DNA from: Clostridia bacterium
Lineage (GTDB): Bacteria; Bacillota; Clostridia; Oscillospirales; CAG-272
NCBI GenBank assembly: GCA_017398595.1
Contig: JAFQFR010000015.1
Span: 1-64,000, forward strand
Reading direction: 5' to 3'
Length of the DNA stretch: 64,000 bases
Positions within the stretch are counted from its first letter, which is position 1. Each line of letters begins with the position of its first letter. The notes below the pieces were generated by a model that saw only the letters and a program-made list of their open reading frames with translations, searched no databases and was not told where the DNA came from. The position numbers and the translations under genes were made by a program. Below are positions 29,629 through 37,951 of this stretch, in pieces.

Positions 29629-30753
29629 ATGAAGGTATTTTCCATCACATGGTACGAAAAGCTGCGCAAGCTGGACTATACCGTGCTGTTTTGCATCGTT
29701 GCCCTCACCTGCGTCAGCCTGCTCACCTTGGCAGGCGCGGCAAAAGACTTCGGCGTGCGCTACTTCTATGTGCAGATGATCGCCGCCTGCCTCGGTCTTG
29801 TGGCAATGACCATCATCTCCACCATCGACTATGAGGAAGTCGCCGACAGGTTGTCGGTTCCGCTGTTCTGCATCAGCGTATCTTTGCTGGTATTTACCTT
29901 GCTTTTCGGCAGCGACAACAACGGCAACAAAAGCTGGCTGGAATTCGAGTGGCTTCCGTTCAGCATTCAGCCGTCCGAGTTTGTCAAGATCATCTATATC
30001 ATCACATTTTCCAAGCACTTACATACCCTGAAAGACAAGATCAACCATCCGCTCTCGCTGCTCAAATTAGGTGTGCACGCGGGCGCCATTATCGGACTGA
30101 TCCTGCTGCAGGGCGACCTCGGCACGGCACTGGTGTTTATGTTTATGACGGTCGCCATGCTCCTTTGCGCGGGACTAAGCTTTTGGTACTTTCTCGTCGC
30201 GGGCGCTGTGATCGTCGCGGCATCCCCGTTCCTCTGGAGCATCCTCAAACCCTATCAGCAGAACCGTATCATCGCGGGATTCTGGCCCGAGACCGACCCG
30301 CAGGGCGCGGGCATGCAGGCGCTGCTCAGCAAAAACGCAATTTCCGCAGGCGGCTTTTGGGGTACGGGATTTTCGGGCGGCACCGAGTATCAGAAGGTGC
30401 CGTATGTCCACACCGACTTCATTTTTGCCATCACGGCTGAAAAATTCGGCTTCTTCGGCGCCATGCTTGTGATCCTGCTGCTCTGCGTACTGGTCATCCG
30501 TGCGCTCATCGTCGCGCAGAAAATGCAGGGCAGCTACGCCTCGTATATGTGCGTCGGCGTTGCCGCGGTCATCATCGCACAGTCGGCGGAAAACATCGGT
30601 ATGTGCCTTGCCAAGCTCCCCGTCATCGGTATTACCCTGCCGTTTATGAGCTACGGCGGCTCTTCCATGCTCGCATCCTACTGTTTGATCGGCATTATTC
30701 AAAGCATCAACGCCCACCGCGGAAAATATTTCTTTGAACGACAAAAAAAGTAG
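29629..30753 (+). CDS. FtsW/RodA/SpoVE-family SEDS protein
   Basis: This 374-residue polytopic protein has about ten helices. SEDS signatures are GNKSWLEFEWLPFSIQPSEF, ILLQGDLGTALVF with the key Asp, and the C-terminal FMSYGGSSMLASYCLIGII. SEDS proteins polymerise lipid II glycan strands with a class B PBP in elongation, division or spore cortex synthesis. Which of the three applies here cannot be decided, because no partner PBP gene is adjacent. AAAAAAGGGGGG precedes the ATG. The gene is monocistronic and followed by tRNA-Arg. Confidence 0.92.
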   Translation: MKVFSITWYEKLRKLDYTVLFCIVALTCVSLLTLAGAAKDFGVRYFYVQMIAACLGLVAMTIISTIDYEEVADRLSVPLFCISVSLLVFTLLFGSDNNGNKSWLEFEWLPFSIQPSEFVKIIYIITFSKHLHTLKDKINHPLSLLKLGVHAGAIIGLILLQGDLGTALVFMFMTVAMLLCAGLSFWYFLVAGAVIVAASPFLWSILKPYQQNRIIAGFWPETDPQGAGMQALLSKNAISAGGFWGTGFSGGTEYQKVPYVHTDFIFAITAEKFGFFGAMLVILLLCVLVIRALIVAQKMQGSYASYMCVGVAAVIIAQSAENIGMCLAKLPVIGITLPFMSYGGSSMLASYCLIGIIQSINAHRGKYFFERQKK

Positions 30754-30818
30754 TGCAATTTACCAGAACATGTGCTATAATAAATGAGCGCGTAACAGAA
30801 ATTCTTTACGCGCGCTAT

Positions 30819-30896
30819 GCGCCCTTAGCTCAGCCCGGATAGAGTACCGGATTCCGATTCCGTTGGTCGTGGGTTCAAATCCCTCAGGGCGCGCCA
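30819..30896 (+). tRNA. tRNA-Arg (CCG)
   Basis: The acceptor stem GCGCCCT/AGGGCGC is perfect, the anticodon loop TTCCGAT gives anticodon CCG, and CCA is encoded. The anticodon stem has one C-T mismatch at its base and the T stem one T-T mismatch, so the molecule is slightly irregular. A TATAAT at 30776-30781 can serve as its -10 box, and a long terminator follows directly. Confidence 0.88.
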
Positions 30897-30898
30897 CG

Positions 30899-30942
30899 AA
30901 AAAACACTCTTTTGTCCGATAGACAAAAGAGTGTTTTTTCGA
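30899..30942 (+). terminator. Long terminator after tRNA-Arg
   Basis: AAAAACACTCTTTTGTC, loop CGATA and GACAAAAGAGTGTTTTTT form a stem of about 18 bp ending in six T residues, one base past the CCA end. Confidence 0.93.
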
Positions 30943-30946
30943 ACTA

Positions 30947-31107
30947 AGTGTGCCTTACGGCACGAGAAGTGATGCTTCGCATCGTGAAGTTGCTTCGCAG
31001 TGAAGTACCTGCGGGCGTGAGTGGCACACTTAACTTCACTTCGCGCAACAGCGCGATACTTCACAGCGGCATCGCCGCTGCTTCACTTGGCGGAGCTAAA
31101 CTTCACT
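30947..31107 (+). repeat. Multi-hairpin element with GTGAAGT/ACTTCAC tags
   Basis: The segment starts with AAGTGTGCC-TTAC-GGCAC. Short hairpins (GATGC-TTC-GCATC, TGC-TTC-GCA) are separated by GTGAAGT. A centre contains GGCACACTT, complementary to the opening AAGTGTGCC. Further hairpins (CGCGC-AACA-GCGCG, AGCGGC-ATC-GCCGCT) follow, separated by the inverted tag ACTTCAC. The order of parts equals that of the elements at 42942-43133 and 50373-50559, which use ATGATTTG/CAAATCAT instead. No open frame fits it. Confidence 0.75.
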
Positions 31108-31149
31108 GACCGTTGCAAATTTTAATAATGTATAGGATTGGGGTGCAGT

Positions 31150-31512
31150 ATGTCTGAAAGCAAATTAAGAACACAGTCGATGGATTTTGCCGTATCTATT
31201 ATTAACCTTGTAAAATTGCTCAAAGAAAAACGGGAGTCCATCATCTCCAACCAAATCGGCAGAAGCGGCACTTCGATCGGCGCAAATATTCGAGAAGCGC
31301 AATATGCTCACGGCAAGGCGGATTTCATCGCCAAGTTGCAGATTGCACTCAAAGAAGCTAACGAAACAGGCTACTGGTTAGAACTGTTATTCAAAACAAA
31401 TTACATATCCGAAGCAGAATACAAAACGCTTGCCACCGCTTGTACCAGCATTCGTGTCATGCTCATTTCCTCCATCAGCACCGCAAAGGAGAACGATGAT
31501 GGTAAAAAATAA
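31150..31512 (+). CDS. Four-helix-bundle protein (S23/23S-IVS family)
   Basis: The 120-residue protein matches the four-helix-bundle family first seen in 23S rRNA intervening sequences: SMDFAVSIINLVKLL, the hallmark QIGRSGTSIGANIREAQYA and FIAKLQIALKEANETGYWL. Members are basic, form pentamer-like bundles and bind nucleic acid; the diversity-generating-retroelement protein Avd is a relative. No reverse transcriptase or rRNA is near, so its role here is unknown. GGGGTG lies before the ATG. It directly follows the multi-hairpin element and overlaps the next, frameshifted gene. Confidence 0.88.
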   Translation: MSESKLRTQSMDFAVSIINLVKLLKEKRESIISNQIGRSGTSIGANIREAQYAHGKADFIAKLQIALKEANETGYWLELLFKTNYISEAEYKTLATACTSIRVMLISSISTAKENDDGKK

Positions 31513-31905
31513 CGTCTCCCCGATCATTTACCGGAATGGTATTGGAAATCCGGACTGCACGATGCTTGTATTGTCAGTGTTGAGGCATTGGAAATTCCGT
31601 TTGATGATACTAAATTTATCAGCGAAAAAAGTAAATATAGTCGAAACCATTTTACATTAAAAATCAATGCCAAAGGTGCACTATATGATACCACCGTAAA
31701 AGAGATTCATTTCTTTAACTATGAAGTCTTATCGCAAGAAATCTCTCTGAAAAACAGAAATAGAGTATGGTGGCTTTCCGATAGACTTACAGATCACGGC
31801 GACCATTATATACTGGAAATTGATTTGCAGGATTTCGATTCTGATCCCGAAGAATTTACATTCATAATCAAATTTGAACAAATAAAAGTGGATAGGGAAA
31901 AATAA
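31499..31905 (+). pseudogene. Small protein gene of unknown function, apparently frameshifted near its start
   Basis: An ATG at 31499 inside the end of the four-helix gene, behind AAGGAG, opens MVKN, but that frame diverges at once. The frame beginning 31513 reads RLPDHLPEWYWKSGLHDACI and runs to 31905 with protein-like composition. One extra base around 31510-31513 would join the two as MVKNxRLPDHLPEWYW. Either a one-base deletion or an assembly error is likely; otherwise translation must start at TTG 31588 (105 residues). The product has no signal or membrane segment and is not recognised. Coupling with the four-helix gene suggests joint function. Confidence 0.6.
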
Positions 31906-31937
31906 TTATACTACTTTGGGTCTTCTTATGCAGCAAC

Positions 31938-31962
31938 AAAAAGCCACCTTTCGGTGGCTTTT
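31938..31962. terminator. Bidirectional terminator
   Basis: AAAAAGCCACC-TTTC-GGTGGCTTTT lies between the convergent genes ending at 31905 and 31970 and has T runs on both strands. Confidence 0.88.
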
Positions 31963-31969
31963 CTTATGT

Positions 31970-32665
31970 TCAAATAAAGAATTTTCTTTCCATAGATTCT
32001 CTTGCGGGGCGGCAGATAGCAAGGAAGATCAGCATAGCGCCGATGAGCACGAGCGCAACGAGCGGGTAAACCGACCAAACCAAGCGGTGCGGGAAACCGA
32101 ACGTGAAATTGAGCAAAAACTCCATCACGGGAGCGAACGCGCCCGCCGCGATGGCAGCGCCGCCGAAGATGTACAGCCATCCGCGGTGTACATAGCGCGC
32201 GAGCGTCACCACGGTGGTAACGAGCACGCATGCGAAGCCGACGACGGGGAATGCAAAGCTGAGGAACCAGTCACCGCCCGTTACAAGGTTGATGTAGAGC
32301 AGGTACAGCCCCACCATGACAAATCCGCAGGGGACAAAGATCACGGGATTGGGCTTTTTAAACCAAAGCGGCAACACGCAGATCTCATATGCCACAAGCA
32401 ATGCGCCGAGGACATACCCCGACCATGTCATACCGCCGTTTAGCTGCAGATCACACAAGAGCGGGATCAGCATCGACAGCAAAAAGGCGGTGGTGACTGC
32501 GATCAGCACGCCGACACGGCTCATCTGCGTCACGGGCAGTCTGTTTTCGGGATACAGACGCTCGGTCTGCACCCGCGGAATATCGGGATGAAACGGCACC
32601 GTGCCGCACAGCGGGCACGCCTTTTCCGTATCCGCCAGCTTCACCCCGCAGTTGATACAATACAT
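31970..32665 (-). CDS. Zinc-ribbon membrane protein (DUF6320-like)
   Basis: The 231-residue protein begins with a zinc ribbon (MYCINCGVKL and CPLCGTV), followed from about residue 50 by six or seven hydrophobic helices with short loops. It resembles the family called DUF6320, which I recall being found beside alcohol-acetyltransferase-like genes. Here the hydrolase-acyltransferase fusion gene is directly upstream on the same strand, with a MITE copy in the gap. A role in membrane lipid or surface-glycan acylation is only inferred. Confidence 0.75.
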   Translation of the reverse strand: MYCINCGVKLADTEKACPLCGTVPFHPDIPRVQTERLYPENRLPVTQMSRVGVLIAVTTAFLLSMLIPLLCDLQLNGGMTWSGYVLGALLVAYEICVLPLWFKKPNPVIFVPCGFVMVGLYLLYINLVTGGDWFLSFAFPVVGFACVLVTTVVTLARYVHRGWLYIFGGAAIAAGAFAPVMEFLLNFTFGFPHRLVWSVYPLVALVLIGAMLIFLAICRPARESMERKFFI

Positions 32666-32709
32666 AGTTTTCTCCTTAGTAAGATAGCTGAAAGTTTATC
32701 TATGATAAC

Positions 32710-32820
32710 AATCCCTCAGTCACCTAACGGTGACAGCTCCCTTTACACAAGGGAGCTTCTGGTGCAAATAGCGACGCAAGCGTCGCATGGGAAGGTGGCG
32801 ACGTAGCCGTCGGAGGGATT
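32710..32820. mobile_element. MITE-like element, copy C
   Basis: The 111-bp segment is bounded by AATCCCTC/GAGGGATT, with inner CACCTAACGGTG and GGTGGCGACGTAGCC arms as in copies A and B. The central part is shorter. It lies between the fusion gene and the zinc-ribbon membrane-protein gene, as copy B lies inside uvrB-uvrA. Confidence 0.75.
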
Positions 32821-32839
32821 GATACCATGCTAAATTCCT

Positions 32840-34999
32840 TTATATTCCGTTGCTCTCGACTTCGACTTCTATGCCCATATCGCGCAGGACGGCGAAGAAG
32901 TGCGATTCCAGCAAGGGCTCACGGATATTGCGAATAAAGTTGATGTACAGCGTATCCCCAAACGAGATCACGCCGCAGTTGTAGGGCGCGGTCGCCTGCG
33001 CACCGAGAATAAAATCGATCCGCTCGACATACGGCAGCATCACCTCGGGCAACGTGACCGCACCGAGATTGGAGAGGCTCAGACAGGACTTGCGCTCCCC
33101 CACCGCGTCAAACACGGCTTTCATCACGATGTTTTTGAGGAACAGCGGCGTGATCTTGAGGGCAAATACGCGCTCGCTGCCGACATTGGTGGCGATCTTC
33201 ATGCTCATCTGCTTGGGATTGACCTCGAGCCCCATCCAGTGGCGAACGACCTGGCAGATCTCCTCAAACGTATACTCGCCGAGCTTCGGATGGATCTCGG
33301 GCGTGGTGTAGAGCGCAAAATTGCGCAGCGTGCGGCTGGGAAACAGCCGCCGCAGGTTGACGGGAAGCAGAATTTTGATCGGTTTGCGCCGACGGATGTT
33401 CGGCACTTTTTCTTTTTGCAGATCCTGCAGCGCCAGCATCATCGCCGCACAGATAAACACGGTCACGCTCACGCCGCAGGCGTGTGCTTTTTCCAAAACC
33501 GTCTTTGCAGGGAGCTTCAGGCAGGTGAGGTGCAGAAAGCCTGCTGGCTCGGGCGTGCCGCAGAGCCGCCATGCGGTGTTCTCGCGGCGGCTCGCGCTGA
33601 CATTGCCCGCGTATTTGAGGAAACTGTCTTCCATCTCTTCCTCGCTCGGCTCTTCGAGTCTGCCGAGCACGCCCTGCTCCGCGGGGATCGAAATGCCATG
33701 CTTTTGCTGCAAGTACTCGGCAACCAGCGTCTTTAAAAAGATGAGCGCGCCCGTGCCGTCGGTGAGCGAATGGAAGATCTCCACCGCGACGCGCCGCTTG
33801 TACACGATCACGCGGAACGCGCACTGCCGCGTCTCCTTGCGCGACATACGCAGCAGCGGGTAGCTGCTCTCCTCTCGAATGGAGGGCGCCTCCGAGATCT
33901 GCTGCAAATAATACCAGAATACGCCGCGGCGCAGTCTGGTGGCAATGGACGGGAACCGCCGCACCGTTACATCCAGCGCCGACTGCAGCACCTGCACATC
34001 GACTTCCTCGTAGAGCGTCGCGGACAGACGGAACACGTTGCTCCAGTTCTGTCGGGCGGCGGCAGGATAGATCTTCGCCGCGTTGTCCAGCCGCATCCAG
34101 CGGAGCTTGCGCTCGGGGGACATCACGCGGTTCAGGAACTGATTGATGGTGACGAAGTCCTCTTGATTTTCCTGCAGGTTATAGACCACATAGGCATGCC
34201 AGCGCTCGGGTGCGATCACCATCTCACTCTTGCAGCCAACCTTGCGCAGCCGATCGTGCATCTCCACGGTGTCGCTGCGCATGATCTCGTCGCCGCCGAC
34301 AAACAAGAGCGACGGCGGCATGCCGCGCAGGTCGCCGAACAACGGCGATACCAGCGGATCGGTGCGGTCATCGGTGTAGCTGCTTGCAAAAAAGTCGAGC
34401 TGCTCGACCGTCATCGAGGGGTCAGCTTCCTTATTTTCTATATAAGACTCGCCCGACGCGGTGAGGTCGGTCCACGGAGAAATGCCGAGGATGCCGCCGG
34501 GCAACGTCTCACCGAGGGATTTCAGCTTCAGGCAGAGCGCATAGCAAAGACCGCCGCCCGCACTCTCGCCCGCAAGCGTGATATGCGCGGGGGCATACCC
34601 CTTTTCGAGCAGATAGCGATAGGCAGTGAGCGAATCGTCGAGCGCCGCGGGATAGCGATGTTCGGGTGCCAGGCGATAGCCGACGCAGAACACACGCACG
34701 CCGCACTGCACCGCGAGCGTCGCGGCAAAGCCCTTGGCATATTCGAGGTCGCCGCAGGTATACCCGCCGCCGTGCAGATACAGGATCACGCCCTGCCGCC
34801 GCTCGTCGCGCGGGATCACCCATGCGCCCGTAAAGTCGGCAAACGGATGGTCCTTGATGATGACCTCTTTGCGGTGCATCACTTCCATCAGCTCGCCGAG
34901 CATATTCTGTCCGCGCCGCATCGTCGCAAGCGAACAGCTGCAAAGCAGCGGCTGCAGGCGCTGCATTTGCTTTTGAATTGTCTTTGCCGATAATGCCAT
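32840..34999 (-). CDS. Fusion of alpha/beta hydrolase and condensation-type acyltransferase
   Basis: This 719-residue protein has two domains. Residues ~1-290 are a hormone-sensitive-lipase-type alpha/beta hydrolase: oxyanion HGGG at 76-79, nucleophile Ser 146 in GESAGG, acid near GGDEIMRSD and His 268 in ERWHAY. Residues ~300-719 form an alcohol-acetyltransferase/condensation-like domain with HSLTDG (His 410, Asp 414 of HxxxDG). Both active sites look intact. No signal peptide is present. The single chain could hydrolyse and re-esterify the same acyl compound. The neighbour is a multi-helix membrane protein. Confidence 0.87.
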   Translation of the reverse strand: MALSAKTIQKQMQRLQPLLCSCSLATMRRGQNMLGELMEVMHRKEVIIKDHPFADFTGAWVIPRDERRQGVILYLHGGGYTCGDLEYAKGFAATLAVQCGVRVFCVGYRLAPEHRYPAALDDSLTAYRYLLEKGYAPAHITLAGESAGGGLCYALCLKLKSLGETLPGGILGISPWTDLTASGESYIENKEADPSMTVEQLDFFASSYTDDRTDPLVSPLFGDLRGMPPSLLFVGGDEIMRSDTVEMHDRLRKVGCKSEMVIAPERWHAYVVYNLQENQEDFVTINQFLNRVMSPERKLRWMRLDNAAKIYPAAARQNWSNVFRLSATLYEEVDVQVLQSALDVTVRRFPSIATRLRRGVFWYYLQQISEAPSIREESSYPLLRMSRKETRQCAFRVIVYKRRVAVEIFHSLTDGTGALIFLKTLVAEYLQQKHGISIPAEQGVLGRLEEPSEEEMEDSFLKYAGNVSASRRENTAWRLCGTPEPAGFLHLTCLKLPAKTVLEKAHACGVSVTVFICAAMMLALQDLQKEKVPNIRRRKPIKILLPVNLRRLFPSRTLRNFALYTTPEIHPKLGEYTFEEICQVVRHWMGLEVNPKQMSMKIATNVGSERVFALKITPLFLKNIVMKAVFDAVGERKSCLSLSNLGAVTLPEVMLPYVERIDFILGAQATAPYNCGVISFGDTLYINFIRNIREPLLESHFFAVLRDMGIEVEVESNGI

Positions 35000-35212
35000 G
35001 CCGTGGTTCCCTTTCGTTGTTGATTTTATTAGTATACCATAAAGCGCACTCTGTTTGCAACTATGAAAAGAAAAATGGACGGGAGTTCATGCGGCGCGTC
35101 GGGGACGTCGCGCCCTACACGCAGATATATCCCGCCGCCAATAAAACGACAGCAAAAATGCATACCCAACCGCATAATTTTGCAAAAAGATGCATTTTTT
35201 TACAAAAACCTC
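35000..35212. other. Short intergenic stretch before the riboswitch
   Basis: Nothing gene-like is seen. An AT-rich part with repeated TTTTGCAAAAA-type runs leads into the promoter at 35213-35241. Confidence 0.4.
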
Positions 35213-35241
35213 TTGCTTTTTGCAAGAAAGGGTAGTATAAT
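35213..35241 (+). promoter_or_regulatory. Promoter of the glycine-riboswitch leader
   Basis: TTGCTT (35213-35218), a 17-base spacer and an exact TATAAT (35236-35241) lie about 30 bases before the first aptamer. Confidence 0.75.
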
Positions 35242-35270
35242 AGCGTCAAATTTCATATTTCTGTATGACG

Positions 35271-35432
35271 TTTGCAGGAAATTGCGATATGCGCAGCCGA
35301 AGGAGTAACGCTCTCAGGTGTCCGAAAGGATGAGGACTGCAAACCGACAGAACTTTGGAGAATCCCGCAAAAGCGGGTGCCGAAGGTGCAAAGCGCTGAT
35401 ACGCTAATCTCTCAGGCAAAAGGACAAAGTTG
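35271..35432 (+). ncRNA. Tandem glycine riboswitch
   Basis: Two aptamers are visible. The first (about 35274-35340) has GCAGCCGAAGGAGTAA, CTCTCAGGTGTCC and GATGAGGACTGC. The second (about 35351-35431) has AACTTTGGAGAATCCCGC, GTGCCGAAGGTGCAAA, CTCTCAGGCAAAAGGAC and a closing CAAAGTT that pairs with AACTTTG. These match the conserved cores of the glycine riboswitch. A terminator follows before the AGCS symporter gene, so glycine should control read-through into the transporter. Confidence 0.95.
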
Positions 35433-35463
35433 ATTTTTTTCATCTCTCTTTTTGTATTCTTTG

Positions 35464-35492
35464 GGATCGCGTTCTATGCGCGATCCTTTTTT
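35464..35492 (+). terminator. Expression-platform terminator of the glycine riboswitch
   Basis: GGATCGCG, a 7-base loop and CGCGATCC are followed by TTTTTT, 28 bases before the symporter start. Its position in the leader fits a riboswitch-controlled attenuator. Confidence 0.85.
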
Positions 35493-35519
35493 ATTGCATC
35501 GCGGCGGAAAGGAAAAAAC

Positions 35520-37058
35520 ATGGATCAGTTTTTTAACAAGCTTGCAGCGGTCAACGATGTGATCAACACATTCGTCTGGACCAAAACCGGTGTTTGGCTG
35601 CTTGTGGCTGTCGGCATCGTTATGACCCTCATTACCTGCTGCTTCCAGGTAACCCACATCGGTCACTGGATGAAGCACACGATCGGCAGCCTCTTTAAGA
35701 AGAATGTCATCGGACACAGCAAGGACAAGAAGTCCATCTCCCCCTTCCAGGCGCTCTGTACCGCGCTTGCGGCTACCATCGGTACCGGTAACATCGCGGG
35801 CGTTGCAGCGGCGATCGTCATCGGCGGTCCCGGCGCCGTTTTCTGGATGTGGCTCGCGGCATTTTTCGGCATGATGACCAACTACTCCGAAAACATCCTC
35901 GGCATCTACTACCGCCGCCGCAATAAAGACGGTGAATGGTCGGGCGGCGCGATGTACTATCTCGCGGAAGGCCTCGGCAGCAAAAAGGGCTGCAAGTGGC
36001 TCGGTAAGATCCTCGCCATCCTCTTCTCCTGCTTTGCAATTCTCGCTTCGTTCGGTATCGGCAGCATGGGCCAGGTCAACAAGATCGTTGCCAATATCGC
36101 AAACGCGTTTGACATCAAGGCACTTTCCTCTGTTACCCTTTACGAGGGTGTATCGCTTTACAACCTGATCATCGGTCTCGTGATCATGGCGCTTGCCGCT
36201 CTGATCGTCCTCGGCGGACTCAAGAGAATCGCAGCGGTTGCGGAAAAGGTCGTTCCTTTCATGGTCGTATTCTTCGTAGCTGGAAGCCTTGTGATCATCG
36301 GCGTCAACTATGACCAGATCATCCCCGCATTCAAGGCGATCTTCGTCACCGCGTTCAAGCCTATGGCAGTCGTCGGCGGTGGCATCGGCGCCGTGATCGG
36401 CAAGGTCATGACGCAGGGCTTCAAGCGCGGCGTATTCTCCAATGAGGCAGGTCTCGGTTCCTCGGTCATGGTCCACTCGAATTCCAACGTAAAAGAGCCC
36501 GTAACACAGGGTATGTGGGGTATCTTCGAGGTATTTGCGGATACCATCATCGTTTGCACCATGACGGCACTGGTTGTTCTCACTTCCGGCGTATATGACC
36601 TGAACACCGGTCTTATGCAGGAAGGTCTGAGCGACGCAACGCTGGTCGCAAGCGCGTTCAACACCGTGTTCAGTTGGGGCAACATTGGCGAAAAGTTCGT
36701 TGCCATTGCTATGTTCCTCTTTGCATTCACCACCGTTCTCAGCTGGTCGCACTACGGTACAAAGGCTTGGGAATATCTCTTCGGCACCAAGACCACCATC
36801 GTTTTCAAGGTCATTCATATCATCACCATCATCTTCGGCGCACTCATGACTTCCTCGCTTGCATGGGATATTTCCGACACCTTCAACGGTCTGATGATGA
36901 TGCCCAACCTGATCGGCGTTGTCACTCTGTCGGGTCTGGTTATGAAGATCACCAAAAACTATGTGGATCGTAAGATCAAGGGCAAGGATGTCGCACCGAT
37001 ACTCTCCTATGATCCCGCTATCCAGGCAGACATGGAAGCAAAACCCGACGACGAATAA
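35520..37058 (+). CDS. Sodium:alanine/glycine symporter (AGCS family)
   Basis: The 512-residue polytopic transporter has the family signatures SPFQALCTALAATIGTGNIA, GGPGAVFWMWLAAFFGM, GFKRGVFSNEAGLGSSVMVH and FAFTTVLSWSHYGTKAWEYL. It couples sodium entry to uptake of alanine or glycine. The ATG at 35520 (MDQFFNKL) has GGAAAGGA upstream; an earlier in-frame ATG lies inside the riboswitch leader and is not used. The tandem glycine riboswitch points to glycine as a physiological substrate. Confidence 0.95.
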   Translation: MDQFFNKLAAVNDVINTFVWTKTGVWLLVAVGIVMTLITCCFQVTHIGHWMKHTIGSLFKKNVIGHSKDKKSISPFQALCTALAATIGTGNIAGVAAAIVIGGPGAVFWMWLAAFFGMMTNYSENILGIYYRRRNKDGEWSGGAMYYLAEGLGSKKGCKWLGKILAILFSCFAILASFGIGSMGQVNKIVANIANAFDIKALSSVTLYEGVSLYNLIIGLVIMALAALIVLGGLKRIAAVAEKVVPFMVVFFVAGSLVIIGVNYDQIIPAFKAIFVTAFKPMAVVGGGIGAVIGKVMTQGFKRGVFSNEAGLGSSVMVHSNSNVKEPVTQGMWGIFEVFADTIIVCTMTALVVLTSGVYDLNTGLMQEGLSDATLVASAFNTVFSWGNIGEKFVAIAMFLFAFTTVLSWSHYGTKAWEYLFGTKTTIVFKVIHIITIIFGALMTSSLAWDISDTFNGLMMMPNLIGVVTLSGLVMKITKNYVDRKIKGKDVAPILSYDPAIQADMEAKPDDE

Positions 37059-37071
37059 GCAAAGCCATACA

Positions 37072-37099
37072 AAAAGGACTTCCCACGGGAAGTCCTTTT
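37072..37099. terminator. Terminator after the AGCS gene
   Basis: AAAAGGACTTCCC-ACG-GGAAGTCCTTTT with T runs on both strands lies 14 bases after the stop and just before the convergent fragment at 37103. Confidence 0.9.
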
Positions 37100-37102
37100 A
37101 TT

Positions 37103-37318
37103 TTATTCGGCAACAACGCGGATGCAGTCGATGCCCGCGTAATAGTTGGTTGCCGAAGCGTTTTTGCCGCTGATGCGCAGCAAAACCTTGTTGTCACCGA
37201 CATTTAGCTGCACGCCGCTCCATGCAGAACCGAAAGATGTCTTCGACTGCACAGATGCCTTGCCGCCGCTGAGCGCAGCATACACTTTCAGATCCTCGCC
37301 CTCAAAGATGTATTTCAT
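37103..37318 (-). pseudogene. C-terminal fragment of a binding-module protein
   Basis: The 71-codon frame ends NVGDNKVLLRISGKNASATN and YYAGIDCIRVVAE, the look of the last strands of a galactose-binding-like module. It has no signal or catalytic part. An ATG with GGAGATCC before it would allow expression, so a small real gene cannot be excluded. I favour a remnant, because the next 600 bases also hold a broken gene. Confidence 0.45.
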
Positions 37319-37525
37319 CGGATCTCCGGTCCGTCCTTATCGGGGAGCGTACCGCTTGACCGAGGACGTCTGCCAATTTCCAAGCATGAACAAGTTATCC
37401 ATCGTATGCCCTCCCGCAGTATTTTTCTGCTTTCAGCATACAAAATTCCTTGCGGAATGCCAATAGCAGCTCTTAACAAACTTTGCGAATTCATTTAACA
37501 TTTATTGCAGTAGGGGGGTGTATAT

Positions 37526-37930
37526 ATGAACCTGAACACGATCTCACCGTATGTGCGCCGCGCGATGCGCTCACAGCTTCGCGCACCGTTCAAACTCGGA
37601 CAGCGCGTGATCTTTGACTATGAGATCATCTATCTTGCCTCGGGAAAATTCCTGCTGACGGTAGAGGGAAAAGAATATATCTGCCGCAAGGGCGACGTGA
37701 TGTTGCTACGCCCGGGACAGCCGCACACGCTCCAAAGCATTGATGGCATTTCCGTCTCCCAGCCGCACATCCATTTTGACATGACCTATGACGAGCACAG
37801 TGACAAGGTGTATATTTCCTTTAAAGACCTGCCGAAATTCACCGATGAGGAGCGTACTCGGATCCGCAGAACATCTTTTTCCTATATACTCTTGAAATTC
37901 CTACCGAAAACATGGTATACTTATGTATAG
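37526..37930 (+). pseudogene. AraC-type regulator fragment (sensor domain only)
   Basis: The 134-codon frame encodes an AraC-type cupin sensor domain (IFDYEIIYLASGKFLLTVEG, GDVMLLRPGQPHTLQ, VSQPHIHFDMTYDE). At about residue 115 (FTDEERTRIRR), where full proteins continue to a long linker and two HTH motifs, it passes into unrelated sequence SFSYILLKFLPKTWYTYV and stops. The DNA-binding half is absent from the window. It is a truncated gene with an intact start (GGGGGG ribosome site). Confidence 0.7.
37892..37921 (+). promoter_or_regulatory. Promoter of the leucine-rich-repeat gene
   Basis: TTGAAA (37892-37897), 18 bases, TATACT (37916-37921) lie at the end of the AraC fragment, 30 bases before the next start codon. 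Confidence 0.6.
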
Positions 37931-37951
37931 TAGAACACAGGAGGCGTTTGC

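Noticed and set aside
31150..31512. Avd of a diversity-generating retroelement
   Set aside because: The protein family is related, but there is no reverse transcriptase, template repeat or variable target gene nearby.
31504..31513. Programmed -1 frameshift at A-AAA-AAT
   Set aside because: A -1 shift there enters a frame whose next codon is TAA, so it cannot produce the downstream protein.
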